Assembly: GCA_009760855.2 (NCBI GenBank)
Contig: WPIO01000006.1
Location: forward strand, 6,291,001 to 6,355,000
From: Cristatella mucedo
Taxonomy: Eukaryota > Bryozoa > Phylactolaemata > Cristatellidae
DNA length: 64,000 nucleotides
Direction of reading: 5' to 3'
The notes beneath the pieces were generated by a model. That model searched no databases. It was not told the origin of the DNA and worked only from the letters and a program-made list of their open reading frames with translations. A program made the translations under genes and the position numbers. Shown piece by piece: positions 42,501 through 55,489 of the stretch (position 1 is the stretch's first letter; each line of letters starts with the position of its first letter).

Positions 42501-43147
42501 ACGCATCTTTTCCAGCCGTCCTGAGCTGGTACTTCCGTGCTCAGGATTTCCTTGACTGCCCTCCCGACTGCTATACTTCTCAATTTATTTGTTGTTCCAG
42601 AAAATTTGGAAAAGCTAGCTTCTATAGGGCACCGAAAGCCGCCCAGGCTCAGAGCGTGCTATTGAAAGCTATCTATCGTAGTACCCATTTAGTACTTGAG
42701 GCTTTGCGAAATAGCAGACGGGAAATTCATTACTTTACAATAGAAAGCACGCCTTGATTACGGGCAGGCGTTATGGGAGTGACACTAAATGAAGCCCAGA
42801 GAGAACCGAAATTGTAAGCCTTAAATTTTAACTGCCAGCCATCTCTGTGCGTACCACCTTACTGATGACGGTGCGGTTTTGATGACTCGAAGCAAAAGTG
42901 ATCGTTGATCAGAGATTTCTCAAACGTTGCGTGATCGCCAGTGAAGGCAGCCATATTTTGAACGCTAGAGGTGGTCTCAGTACTTTACAATTGATTGCCA
43001 AGGCGCTCAAAATCCATGGCTCGATTTTAGGCATTAGCTCTTAGGATAATACTATCCTATGAGAATAATATGCGCGCCATAACTATAGTCAGATATGCTT
43101 CACCTAGATGCTTGATGCCACCAAATTTCTCGTGGGTGAAAAAGAAA

Positions 43148-43245
43148 ATAGAAAAATACATCGTTCTATGGCATCCTACGAGAACTCGATCTCTATCCAC
43201 TTGCTTTGCGTTTGCCGCAGCGCTCGAGCCAATGACCCTGATCAT
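43148..43245 (-). mobile_element. SINE-A copy, inverted and partial
   Basis: Reverse complement: GGTCATTGGCTCGAGCGCTG (B box) and GGATAGAGATCGAGTTCTCG, then TAGGATGCCATAG. The A-box half is missing or too diverged. Confidence 0.65.
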
Positions 43246-43249
43246 TAAG

Positions 43250-44535
43250 GCGAACACCTTCAGGTAGCAGCACGATGCACTAAACCTCTAAACGCCTAAC
43301 GCTCGTAATCCGCTTAATGGTAAAGACGGAGCTCTCGAAACTTGATAGCTCGAAGCTCGACAAAAACTCGAAACTCGACAGCTCGAAACTCGACGGGCAG
43401 CGCTTTTGTTACAACTGCGCTGTGCAGCCTCCACGTTCGAACAGAACTTGGCCGCAAACACAGCGCTCGTAGCGGTGCTAGTCTCAGCCGACGCACGACA
43501 CAAAGACCGGTGAAGCCTGAACCTTGTAGCACGGCTTGCGACTTGTGGGTGCTGCCTCAGTGCACGAATGTGTGCCGAAATTAGCGGAGCACGGCAGTAA
43601 CCAAAATGTACTATTACTAGCATATAAAGTCCGCAGTCTGTCATCATTGCGTTGAGACGTCTATTTGAAAGCGACGAAGCGCTGCAGGCATTCAAAGCGG
43701 CCACGGCGTCCTACAACGGATCAGTGGCCCAGGCCTCAAACCGGCTAAAATGCCAAAGCCGACTCCGGAAGCGCAACTCAGTGCCTATCTCTAATGGCGT
43801 CTGCTTTTGTGCGGCCTCGGCCAAGGACGATCGCAAAATATATTCCCAGCCGTTAGAGTACAGAAAACATTAACAGTGAAATAATAGCAGACGCGATATT
43901 TTGCTGATTTAGCTCGCCAATGTTTCTCCGTCAAAAAGCCGGAATTCGCGAAATCGAAAGCAGCGGGTACGGGTCCGGTTGTTTCAGGCACACTCGTCGT
44001 AATCGCTTACGGCACATGCTCTCTGCTAGACATGCCTAACTTGGATGGTTGGAAGCACGTTTTATCTACAATGAGCAGTTTGCACATCTGGACGTGGTCA
44101 AGCAAGCCTATTTTTATTTTTATTTTATTCAGTCATTTTGTTGTATAGCAAACCTAAAAACTAGGCTAGCAAGTTTCCCTTTTGAGTCATCACTGGATGC
44201 TGCAAGCTATCTCCCACCGGGTAGGAAGACTCGCCAGCCTTGGATTAGCCTTTTCATGTGTGATTTGCCTACCTGCTATGCAATATAATGTAGTGCGCTA
44301 AATTTTAATGTAATTATAAAGTGTAAGGTTTCTCTGTCCGTAACTCCAAGCAGCCACAAGCACGTAGTGGGTGTTACGCTAGAGAGTTTCCAATAGTACG
44401 CTCAAAGCCTAAGCAGCCTTCGGTGACCATGCGGTAGCAAGCAGACTTCCTCCTACGCAAAAAAATGAGAAAGCGAGCAGTATAGCTGGGTCGGTACGGC
44501 AGTCGAGCAAGCGGTTAGCATGGAAGTAGTAGTTT
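43250..44535. other. No gene recognised
   Basis: Sequence with short repeats of ACTCGAAA/GCTCGA (43330-43400) and several frames of 70-140 codons, none recognisable. Confidence 0.45.
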
Positions 44536-44539
44536 GGGT

Positions 44540-46180
44540 TGGCCGGAAGCCACACTAGACAGCAGGAAATGGCAGCTGCCATTTCCTAAGAATTGTTGAC
44601 ATGAGTTCCACATTCTAGGGCTTGCAGAGCAAAACCTTGTGTCACCAAAGGTATTTAAGCGCATGAATTGAACGGATAATTAATGTGTAGAGATGACCTA
44701 AGGACACGAGGAGGCTGAAACTGACGCAGCAGAGTATTAGTTTTGCTCTTTATCCGTCGATTGTCCGGAAGCCACCGCAGCTTCTCCGGCGCGCGAAACA
44801 CGTGGCTGAATCTCTATAATTTGGTTGACAGCATTCATCAGCAGCTGCAGAGGCTGTGTTTTTTTTCTATATCCCAGACGAAACTGAATTGCTTTAGTCC
44901 AGCCTAGACAGAATCAGAAAGATTTTTATGCATTTAGCAAGATATGGTGGTAGACTAACTCTAACCTTACGCAGGGATCGAACTTTACGGCTAGCTGCTG
45001 AAGCATTATTCCTAACGAAGCCTTACAAAGTAAGCAGTAATCAGAGAGGACGCATTCATTCTTAGCACAAAGTGACGGTCGCAGTACAGCGTCACCAGTC
45101 AGAAGAGGAAAGCCTCCAAGTGCAGATGCACTTGGAGACTTTCCTCTGCGGGTAGGAGTTTGGTTTAATTGTCGTTTAATTTAAGGAAGTTGGCCAACAC
45201 GCAGAATTTAAAGTCTGCAAGGCAAGCATTCAGCTCATCAGTTGCTGATCAGCCAGATTCCGGCGGTTCAAGCGACAAATACAGCTGGGTATCTCCAACA
45301 ATAAAGCGATAACCAATCCCGTTGGCCCAAATTTCTATATTACCTTGGGTTTGTTATAAACGAAGAACAGTAAAAGACTGAGAAAGGTCCTCGGTGGAAC
45401 TCGACAGGTGATCGGTCTTTAGGATGAGACGTCATCACCGCACGACACTGATTGAATATGATAGGACACGTAAAATGTAAACCACACCAGTGCCGTGTCT
45501 TCCGGACCTGTAGCCGTTCTCAGCTGCTTAAGTAGGATATAGTTATCAATAGTTTCAAAATCCAGCCCACAGATCAAGAGCGGCCAAGGCATTGAATTTA
45601 CCACCACCGTTGCTCTTAAGGCTGCTCTTGGTCGCACGGTGGAGAGCAGCGACTGAAATGCATTGTGACAATTCATTGTTCTCGACGTTTCCTACAATCT
45701 GCTTATCGATAATTTTATCAAGAATCTTGTACAAAAAAGGAAGAATGGACACTGGGCGATAGTTTGGTAGGACCAGGCTTTTTTAAGTATTGGCCGAACG
45801 ATGGCCGATTGGAAAGACTTTAAAGCCACCCCAATATCCACACGAGCATTAAAAGCCTGATTTATGGCTGGAAAAAGTTTGTCTGTCTGCGATGACTAGT
45901 GAGGGAACAGAATGAGGTCTTCCTTAGGTGAGCTCGTTATACTACGATTAATCAAGGTAGTCAGTTCGCATAAGGAAACCATGAAAATGGCCCTGGGGAT
46001 GTTTTAGCTTTGACTCGATACTGACTTTAGTTGGAGGCTGCTTTAGCGAAGAATAAATATTTGCAATTTTCAATGGCGAAAGCGGAAAGCTTATTAGCCG
46101 AACAATTAAAATCCAGGCAATGATACCGCTTACAGCTGGCAAGCAAATTATTTAGTGTCAATTAAATTTGCTTTTAAGTC
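44540..46180 (-). mobile_element. Second LINE family, reverse transcriptase remnant
   Basis: On the minus strand, broken frames encode MSILPFLYKILDKIIDKQIV (as in the RPISVLP region of RT) and, nearer the 3' end, FIVGDTQLYLS in place of the F-ADD catalytic block. The 3' portion (GCAGAGCAAAACC and GACACGAGGAGGCTGAAACT) matches the fragment at 57.5-57.8 kb rather than the main family. Confidence 0.75.
45104..45147. repeat. 21-bp near-perfect hairpin
   Basis: Arms 45104-45124 and 45127-45147 (AGAGGAAAGCCTCCAAGTGC and its complement) differ at one base, with a 2-base loop. It sits inside the second-family LINE copy. Confidence 0.85.
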
Positions 46181-46574
46181 TGAACGGCACGATTGAATGC
46201 ATGTTACTAACGGGGTCTTACTAAGTGTTAGCCATAAGTGTCTTGTGATATACTTGTGTATGCTTGTGCAGGCATTCTACTTGGGTACTTTTGGATGTTT
46301 TCTAAGCAGGCTGCATAGCTTGTCGTTAGCTAATGTTTATTGCCTCTCTTGCGGTGAGTTGTAAGGAGCTTTAACATAAGTTCTCTTAAGGTACTAAATA
46401 GAAGCTTTACTGGCATGTTTTTCTAAATTTAAGCACTAAATAGAAGCTTTACTAGCATATGTTTTTCTAAATTTAAAGTCTATTCTTGTATCTATAATTT
46501 ACTTGTTTCTCTTATTAGATGACATCAGCATTCTTTTTGGTAAACCAGCTTTCCAGTATGGGCCAAAATTTGTA

Positions 46575-46735
46575 CTACCGCACTGGTTTAGCCCAGTGGT
46601 TAAGGTGCTCGCCCGGTCCTAGGTCTGGTCGAGGTCGTGGGCTCGAGCCCCATGGCATATGTGAAGCGCCTGAATAGAGATTAAGTTCTCTTAGAACGTA
46701 TTACAGAGGAAATATATTATGAATGAATTATATTA
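46575..46735 (+). mobile_element. SINE-A copy, best preserved
   Basis: TTTAGCCCAGTGGTTAAGGTG fits a tRNA A box, and GGTCGTGGGCTCGAGCCCC fits a B box about 45 bases on. Then come GGCATATGTGAAGCGCCTGA, AGAGATTAAGTTCTCTTAG and an AT-rich end. This is the clearest example of a tRNA head joined to the LINE-like tail. Confidence 0.92.
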
Positions 46736-46739
46736 CCTT

Positions 46740-48240
46740 GCCTAAAGCATTTTCCCGCCTGCTCGCAAGAGTTCCTCCACTGTCAAAAAAGGACACATTC
46801 TGGATTGATATTTTCCCATTCATTGGTGTACCCTCAAATCCTCTTATTTTTATATTCTACACAACTGAGAACGTTCTACCCTTTTTTCCCACAGGCATGA
46901 GCCGGCTTTGTTTGTCTGTTATTTCTTTGTAAATCGTTTCTGGCAATCGCGAAAACTTGTGAAATTCATTGCGTTTGAGCTGTCCTCAACAACAAAATAT
47001 CCCCTACCCTCAATTTCAATACTCCGTCCGACCTTAACAGGTAACGAGTTATCATTCTGTCTGGCAATCTAGCTGATCGCTTTTCTAAATTGCGTTGCAA
47101 GCCAGGAAGTATTATAATAACTACGGTGGGTAGAAGCAAGCATAAGTATATAATCACAAAATGAGTTGAATACACTACAATAATTACCGCATTGTTACGT
47201 ATCGTGGCAATTCATCCGAACTAAAGTGCAGCTTCTAATGCAGCTAAAAGGACGTCAATGACTACGAAACGACATTGTTGCTTCTATGCAACGACCCACT
47301 CGAGAACGTTGACCCGAATCCTGGGTGTACTGCACCGAAATGACTTGACAGTTACTGCACCAGCACTGGCAAATATTCCTACGCGCAGCTACTGCGAAAT
47401 TGCAAAACAAGGGATGCGCTTAAAATAGTTTTACCGCGGGAAGCTAGTCCGTGCGTTTGTGGCTTAAGGACTAGACTTTTTTAATTCCTTGCAGATCTTC
47501 CTGCCTAAAATATAGAGCCTTTAAGGTGCTTCCAAACTCGGCCGATTTTCTATTGCGAACTTCTACAGCGCTACATTAAACAACTGCTCACCGACCTGCA
47601 ACGGGTCCCCTCATCAAACGGCCCTAAACCGACTTGAAGATCCTGTCACGCCCATTTTTAGATCGTCCATTCTCATCTTCCGACTACCTCTGTCCGACCT
47701 AGTTGCTCCTTGCATCTCCCCTAGCACGGCGTGCACATTCGTCTGTAACTCCGCCAAGGCAAAAAGACTAAAGTAGGACGTGACTGCAGAAGATTTCGAA
47801 TATTTACGCAGAAGATCGCGGAAAATGGCAAGTAGCTACTTGCTATGCAGTCGCTCGAACCCACGTACGATTAGAAGAGTTAATCTGGCCGGTTGATAAT
47901 TGCCGATCATTGCCAGGGTCTAAAAGCAATCTAGCAGTGGATTCTCGCCGCTGGCCCGGCCATTAGGAGCCGGGCCCGCCACCTCGTCGCTCACGCAGCG
48001 GAGGCAGAGCCACTGAAAAGCACCTCGTCGTTCCCGTAATTCGTCGGTCGCACATCCGGCTGGCCTGTTTCGGCAAACCGCATCGTTAATTTGATGGATT
48101 CTCTAGCAGTCGGGTGGCAGCCTAGGCGGCGGCGGCAGCGACGATTAGACGACAAAAGACTAACAGCGGCGGGGCGGCCCGCTGCTGGGTGATCGACGGT
48201 CGATTAGGTGTATTAGAAACGAAGTCAAAATGGAAATGAA
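46740..48240. other. No gene recognised
   Basis: AT-rich DNA with no named repeat. GC content rises toward 47.9-48.2 kb without a recognisable frame. Confidence 0.5.
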
Positions 48241-48246
48241 TTAGGC

Positions 48247-48329
48247 TACTGGTTTTAAGTGTATTGGAAATTAAGTCAAGGTCGTCTGAGACCACCTTGA
48301 CTTCATTTCCAATACACTTAAGACCAGTA
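48247..48329. repeat. 36-bp inverted repeat (foldback)
   Basis: Arms 48247-48282 and 48294-48329 match at 34 of 36 positions, with an 11-base loop. Part of the arm sequence also occurs, diverged, just upstream (GTGTATTAGAAACGAAGTC). Confidence 0.9.
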
Positions 48330-48544
48330 ACACTCAATCAACTGACGGACAGCTACGTAAATCCCCGAACTTGACTCTCGTAGCGAATCTGGATCGATTT
48401 GTTTTTCACAACATCCGTTTTTAAATGCGAATTGTTTTTTACGTGGTTACACGTGCGGCAACAGTATATATTACTGTCATTGAACTGCTCACGGGCTTCA
48501 GGTCCAGCTACGAAGATGCGAAGACTCAATAGATTCGAAGATTC

Positions 48545-48600
48545 GGTGGTATGAAGTGCTCATAAAGAGACCTAGTTCTCTTAGGCCATTGACCAAAATG
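48545..48600 (+). mobile_element. SINE-A or LINE tail remnant
   Basis: ATGAAGTGCTCATAAAGAGA, CCTAGTTCTCTTAGG matches the shared 3' tail only. Confidence 0.5.
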
Positions 48601-49257
48601 GACTCTAAGCAACCTTATCAAGTAAGGTAATTGAGTCCATAGTGGCTGTCGTCGTTATGCATGTCAATCCATTAAAATCTCTCGTTCTAGTGCAAATCTT
48701 ATCGAATGCAAAATGATCAGACGACGGGCTGTCCTGCACATGCTTCAGCATTGTGTTGCTTGAAATTTGGCAGAAGCCAGGTGCACTCGTACACTTGCAG
48801 CCCGGTGCCTTATACAGTGCCAATGTACAATAGAACGTCCGGAAGCCGAGGATACCCTTGGTTTTGCTTACCAATCCGTGCTGAAATAAGCAGGCATTCA
48901 TGTCTCAAAATATGCGCTGGCCTGAGAAATCGATGCCCATCGACATCGAGACACGAATTTAAATATTTCAGCGTTGTTATGAACTCGTTGTCATGCAGAC
49001 ATTAAGCTCATTATTACGATTATCGTTGATCGATTATTATCTGTGACTTGCCGATATTCGGCACGTCACGAGTTCTTCTACTGCTTGCTGCACGCTGTAT
49101 TACTTTTGGCGTGCTGCCTTCGCCAGCTGGTAGGCTATAACCGCTTGTCTGGCTGGTGGTCTATTCTGTACGAGTAGGGAGGCCAGGAGGCGTATCATGC
49201 TTTCGCATACCAACTGAAAAAACAAACAGCACACTCATTGCCAACACTTTACTACAT

Positions 49258-49322
49258 GTGTAAAGTGCCTAGAAGGAGATTGAGTTCTCTTAGGGTGCTA
49301 TGCAAATGTATGATTTAATATT
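49258..49322 (+). mobile_element. LINE or SINE-A tail fragment
   Basis: GTGTAAAGTGCCTAGAAGGA, GATTGAGTTCTCTTAGGGTG, CTATGCAAATGTATGATTTA: tail only, well preserved. Confidence 0.7.
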
Positions 49323-49329
49323 CTTAAAA

Positions 49330-51260
49330 TTCTCATCATCTAGTAGGATTCGCGCCAGTGCTACACCAACTGGTTTTCTTACCAGTTGCAAAAACAACCT
49401 TTGAAGTGGACTTTTTTTTACCAGCTTCTAAAGTTACTTCCAGCATCCAGCATACTTGCCACTTTTTTTTAAGGGTGCGATAGTTTTCGCATGCGAAGCT
49501 ATAGGCCAAATGCGGATCTAAACTATTCAAGAAATAAATGCTGCATGTTGGAAGGAAAAACCAATCAAGCACAATCTCTGATAAGCAAACAATTAAACAA
49601 TCCTCTAAACTATTTCTTCGGCCTTTGATTTTTTTGGTGTGCACAATTCTTCCACTAATTTGAACTTCAGCTATATAATTTCACCCGACACTTTAATGCA
49701 TGCAGATTACCATAGTTTTGGCATCTCGGATATCTGTCGAGACTTCTCTATAGTAGCTGTGTACCTGTACCAATTTTTTCAAGCTATATTGTGATCATAC
49801 AATGTATTCGTGTGGTTTCTGGTTCAAAGCGCATCATCAATTTCTTGCATAATCTTGAACCATGTCTGGCCTTTTTTTGCATGCACACGTACAAAATCGG
49901 AGGTCTGAAACCTCGACCTTTCCTGAAGATGGGCCAGAATCATTAAGATGCATTGTTTTCTAGCTCGGACGTATTCTGATGGTGCTGCCACTTGAAATGA
50001 GCCAAATGAGTTTATTTTGCATGGCTCTTGCAATTGGTACGAGCCATCGCCGTCTCTGGCTCTCGCCGTATCCACTCATGCACGCCAAACTTTGCTCTGC
50101 CTGAAAATGTGAGCAGGTCTAAAGGACCAACTCCAGAAAATGCTGATACATCTATTTAGGCGACCATACATCTATCATGTTCAAATGTCAAGTTTGTGTC
50201 CAGAATCATCATGTCTACGGCAGCCATGGAACGACGATGACTCGAAGTCATTTACTTGCCAGTGCGCCTATCAAGCCCTCTCTGGTGTGAAAATTGGAAG
50301 TCGGCTTGCAAGGGCAGTACTGAAGCACGTTTATATCATTGGCAGGTGTGCGAACCACGGTATTAATTTATCTGGATTTTTTTAAATGGCATTGTCATCG
50401 TTACATAGGCATAATACCTTCAAGCACAATGATAGTGAGCTGCCACTTGAGCAGGCCTTGAAATGTCATTCAGAACGTACGTGTTTCTGTCTCTGACGAA
50501 CCTCGAGCTAAATCAACCGGCAGATAGATAAATCAGAAGCAACTAAAGTCGCAGACTACAAAGCTACGTACAATTTTTTCCGGACTGATATAATTATATA
50601 ATTGATAATTGATATAATTGAGGCTTTAAGAACATGTTCCGAAATATAATTCTCATTTGGAAGGCGTGAATGGATAAGAGCATCAAAAGCTTTCGTCATA
50701 CCTGAGCCTGAGCGGGACTTTTAGACAGGAGGTAGGAATAGCTGCTAATATAAGGCGTTTAATCCCCGTGTTTCCGCCGAGCCAGCTGCTGAAGCCTCAG
50801 CACTCCCTCATTATTTCCTTTGAAGCATCTGTTCACCATTGGTCGATTGCTAAGATTGTACCTGGTCTCCAAAGATCCGAGATCCAGTTTAAGACAAAGT
50901 GCTAAAAAACACCTTCACAGCATATTATGTTCAGTCACTATTTGTCTTGTCTGTTGACAGATTCTGTCCAGCTCCTACGACTTGTCCCAATGTCCGAAGT
51001 GGGGTGGATTCACATAGAACGCGATGAGAACATATGCAAAGCTTGGTAGCTGCATGCACTCCGCCCTCGCCCGCCGGAAGCTCCTCAACTCCGCTAGTCG
51101 CTTGCCCGACTATAGGCTTCGCACCCGTCTTTCCCTCACCTTGCTCAGCCCCGTCTTCTCGGTTGAATGGGCCAGTCCTCCATCCATCCCTATCCACATT
51201 TACAGCTCATCATCAGCGGCGCCATCCACTGGCTACATTGCTTCGGAAGAATAGAATTGA
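49330..51260. other. No gene recognised
   Basis: AT-rich sequence without recognisable repeats or coding motifs. Frames up to about 100 codons look like chance. Confidence 0.5.
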
Positions 51261-51261
51261 C

Positions 51262-51340
51262 TACAATAATAGTAATAATAACAATAATAATAAAGCATTT
51301 GATAAATCGTCCTCAGACAACTCAGTCTCTTTCTAGGCGC

Positions 51341-51341
<1 letters not shown>
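51262..51341 (-). mobile_element. L2/CR1-like LINE tail abutting the satellite
   Basis: (TAA)n-like tail, AGCATTTGATAAATCGTCCT, CAGTCTCTTTCTAGGCGCTA, then directly into TATC repeats. Confidence 0.8.
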
Positions 51342-52041
<700 letters not shown>

Positions 52042-52394
52042 ATTTCCTCTCTCTCTCTCTCTCTCTCCTCACTTTTCGCTCACCGGAACCTCCTTCGCGC
52101 CACTAGCCGTTGACCAACTGAAAGATTTCTTTTAAAACCCTTTTGGAGATCGCAATCTTAGAAGTCGTTTTGCTCGGCACCCAAAATGCCTAATAATGAA
52201 ATCCTGATTACTGTGTAATTTCGAAGTAAATAGTAGTTCGAAGCTTGTCTCGTGTGACAGAGTGAAGGACATGTGCCGCTGTAGCACTTGATAAATCCTC
52301 ACTGTTGAGATATTTCTTCTTGTCCACAGCGCTGCGAGACACAGCTATCCGAACTCCATTGCTCAAGATGCCCCATCACAGCTTCGCAATTGAG

Positions 52395-52645
52395 ATGAAA
52401 AAAGAGAGCGATAGAGAGGGGGAGGCGGAGGTAGGAGGAAGGGAGGGAGAGAGATGGAGCGAGAGAGAGAGAGAGGGAGAGAGGGCGAGATGGAGAAGGC
52501 GAGGTAAGAAGAGAAAAGGTGCGAAGGAGATAGAGAGAGGGATGGGGAGAGAGGGAAAGTAAGTGAGTGTGAGAGACAGAGGGAAAGAGAGGGAAGAGAG
52601 AGGGCTTAAGGGAGGGAGGGAGAGGCCGAGAGATTGAGAGAGAAA
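52395..52645 (+). repeat. Purine-rich GAGA/GGGA tract
   Basis: About 250 bases almost without pyrimidines on the + strand. It gives rise to false Arg/Glu and Ser/Leu frames. Confidence 0.9.
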
Positions 52646-53099
52646 TTTTGCATTCATTTGCCATTAGTAATGCTGATTCTGCACTGCCACATATATCGCC
52701 GAACAGCTTTTGGATGCGTTGCCATTTGAAAGGCGTAAATGTGCCGCTCTTCAATTCAATTCGCACGCCTCCTGCCGCTTCCTTCCTTTCTTCCGCTTAG
52801 GCGACTCGCTCCTGTATATCTGCTAACCGATTACACCATCCGCTCTGTACGAGTGTTGACATCTAGGTTGCCTTCTGTTCGTGCCCCTCCCTCCTAAGAG
52901 AAGCTAGTCAAAGCAAGCACCCTGCTATTGACAGTTCACTTCCGCTAATGAATCGACATAGATACCTAAGAAGCCTCGCGCCAGCCTCAAGCTCCTGCGG
53001 CCCGTGTGAAGTCCGACTGTAAGCTTTAGGCCAAACTGCGAGACTCGTGTACTCGCCGCATTTGTTTAGGATTACCGTATTTGTTTATGTAGAAGCGCC

Positions 53100-54010
53100 C
53101 CGCTGGAAGGCCGCAAACGACTAAAGCAGCCGCGACGCGGCGGCGAGCCGCCGGCGCAGCGCCGCACCGCGGGCCGCGGGCGCCGTCTTTGATGCGGTCA
53201 CGCAAACCCCGGCGAAAGCTTTCAGCCTAACCGCGGGCACTCAGCGCCCGTACCCGCCCGCTCCTGCGCTAAGCTCCGCTCGGCGGCGGCGGCCTGCGGA
53301 TCTTACGCCGCGCGACTGCAAACAGCTTCGCGCGTCGCTCGCCCGCTGGTGGAGCGGAAAGCGGCTGCGGCGGCGCGAGGGGAAGATCCATGCCTCCCCC
53401 GACGGCGCTGGCAGACGACCGCGACGGCGCAGCAGCAGCAGCAGTGTCCGCGTCGCTGCCCGCGCGTGCTGGCGCGCGGCTCTCGCTTGTCGCGCTGCGC
53501 CGCTCGTCAAACGCTGCGCCGCTGCCGTTTCCCGGGTTTTTCGGAGCACCGCGCTCCGAGGGCGCTCGCGGTGGCGGCGAGAGCAGCCGACGTCGCCGGC
53601 GGCGTAGGCGCCAACTGTCGCGATCGGCGCTGCCTATGCTAAAATCGCGATGCGATAGGAAACTGCGCCAGCGGGAAATGGCGGCACTAGGAGCTAGCGA
53701 AGCGATTCGGCTTGGGCTTCCAAATTGTACGGAGTCGGTAGTAAAAAAGGAAACGACAACATGTAGGCATCAAAAGAGTGGAGAACTTGTATGAGGAAAT
53801 AGTTATATACAACGTACATTGTCAGTACAAGTAGCAAACAAAGACAGGGCGCTAGCTCAAAATTTCCATCGCTGCGAGTGCGAATGCGCATGACGCGGCT
53901 GCAACCAATCTCCGGTGACGCGGCGGCGGCGGCGGCGGCTCTTTCTCGCCGCCGCCGCCGCCGCGTCACCGCCACCAAGCAGCCGACGTGGGATTGCGGC
54001 AGAGAGGCAG
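53100..54010. promoter_or_regulatory. CpG-island-like block
   Basis: High GC and CpG content between AT-rich flanks. An ATG at 53390 opens 134 codons on the plus strand (MPPPTALADD, Ala/Arg-rich), but frames are open on both strands and no domain is evident. It may be a promoter; whether it serves the upstream part of the MEI4-like gene (minus strand) or an unseen gene is unknown. A 23-bp perfect hairpin lies at 53914-53970. Confidence 0.5.
53914..53970. repeat. 23-bp perfect GC hairpin
   Basis: Left arm 53914-53936 (GGTGACGCGGCGGCGG...) and right arm 53948-53970 are exact reverse complements, with an 11-base loop containing CTCTTTCTC. Confidence 0.92.
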
Positions 54011-54344
54011 TTCCCAGTTAGCTCCTCGCGGCTTGCGGCACTAGTAACCGGCTTCCATGTGCACCTCTATATGTGTAGCTAAAGAAGTCGTTATTCAAAA
54101 AAGGCTACCGTTCAAATATTTCGTGGGAATTAATTTCGCCAACGTCGTCGAGAATATAGTGCGGTGCCATTCAGTCGTCAAAAGATGCGCAGGTCAGAGG
54201 GTAAAAAAGAAGACGCACAATCTAAGCTCCCGGATTGAAGTACCGGGGTTGAGAGTCGGCTCGGACGCCGGCGCTGCGACTACCGACGAAGCTATTGTCA
54301 AGAAGTAGCTTGAAATTCGCTGCATATCCGTGCGATTGGTGAGC

Positions 54345-54505
54345 CGCGATGGCACACTAGGTAAGGCGGTTGCTTTTCACGACTTCGGTCCCGAGGTCTT
54401 TGGTTCGAATCCTGCGGTGGACGATCCTTTATTGCCACTGCAAGCGGTGGCGATAGTCGTAAAGGCTCTTCTGTCGCTATGCAAAGCAAGCCTGTTGAAC
54501 CTGTT
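54345..54505 (+). mobile_element. SINE-B copy, well preserved
   Basis: GATGGCACACTAGGTAAGGC, TTCGGTCCCGAGGTC, GGTTCGAATCCTGCGG (B box), TGGCGATAGTCGTAAAGGCT and CTGTTGAACC. The same order as the 31.1-kb copy. Confidence 0.85.
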
Positions 54506-55245
54506 CGTAAATTGTCGGGAAGAAGGGTTTCGGACAAGTAGTTCACTCTTTTGGTGCATTAAGGTAGCAACTTTGGGCGTCAATGCATTTGCTAAGAGAC
54601 CTGTCAAGCTGGTGGCTATCTCTTAATCGTGAAGCTTCAGCGAACACGGAATTTTAAGGAGTAGCAAGAAGTGCAACCTCTCTGCTTTTGTTTTGGCGTC
54701 TTATCCGAGCGGTGAGACATTCTGACAGCCTTTTTCCTTTTCAAATTCGGCAGTGAGCGCTGCTGCAAGTGGCACTCTGCGTCAAGCGAAGCTTTTCTCG
54801 TCGGACGATTCGGTGCAGCAATCTCTTAGCTGCGGGCGCTTCTTTTCACCGGAAACGAGGTGTCCTTGCCCGTATGGTTAGTTAGCTCAAGCACCGCCTA
54901 CAGGCTAGCTACGATCGACCTCTCGAGAGGCGCCACTTTCACCTTATGCTAGCAGGCTGCGGCTTTCTTACAGATGGCTGCAGATGTCCTTGATCGTGCA
55001 CCAACACGTGACCATCGTGTACCAACACGTGACCGTCGTGGCTCTTCCTCTTAAGTGCATCTCTTTGCTTTAGAAGCCAAAAGCTCGCGGCTGAAAACCG
55101 AGACCCCATCCGCTAGCCGGCCGACAGCATGGACCAACGCAGCGCACGTCCAGAAAGAATGCAAATGATTTGCGCATTTGACGGAAGCAGCTTAGGTATT
55201 CCACGGGCACGATACAACTTGGTCAGCTAATAATGATAATTTATA

Positions 55246-55480
<235 letters not shown>

Positions 55481-55489
55481 TCTCCCACT

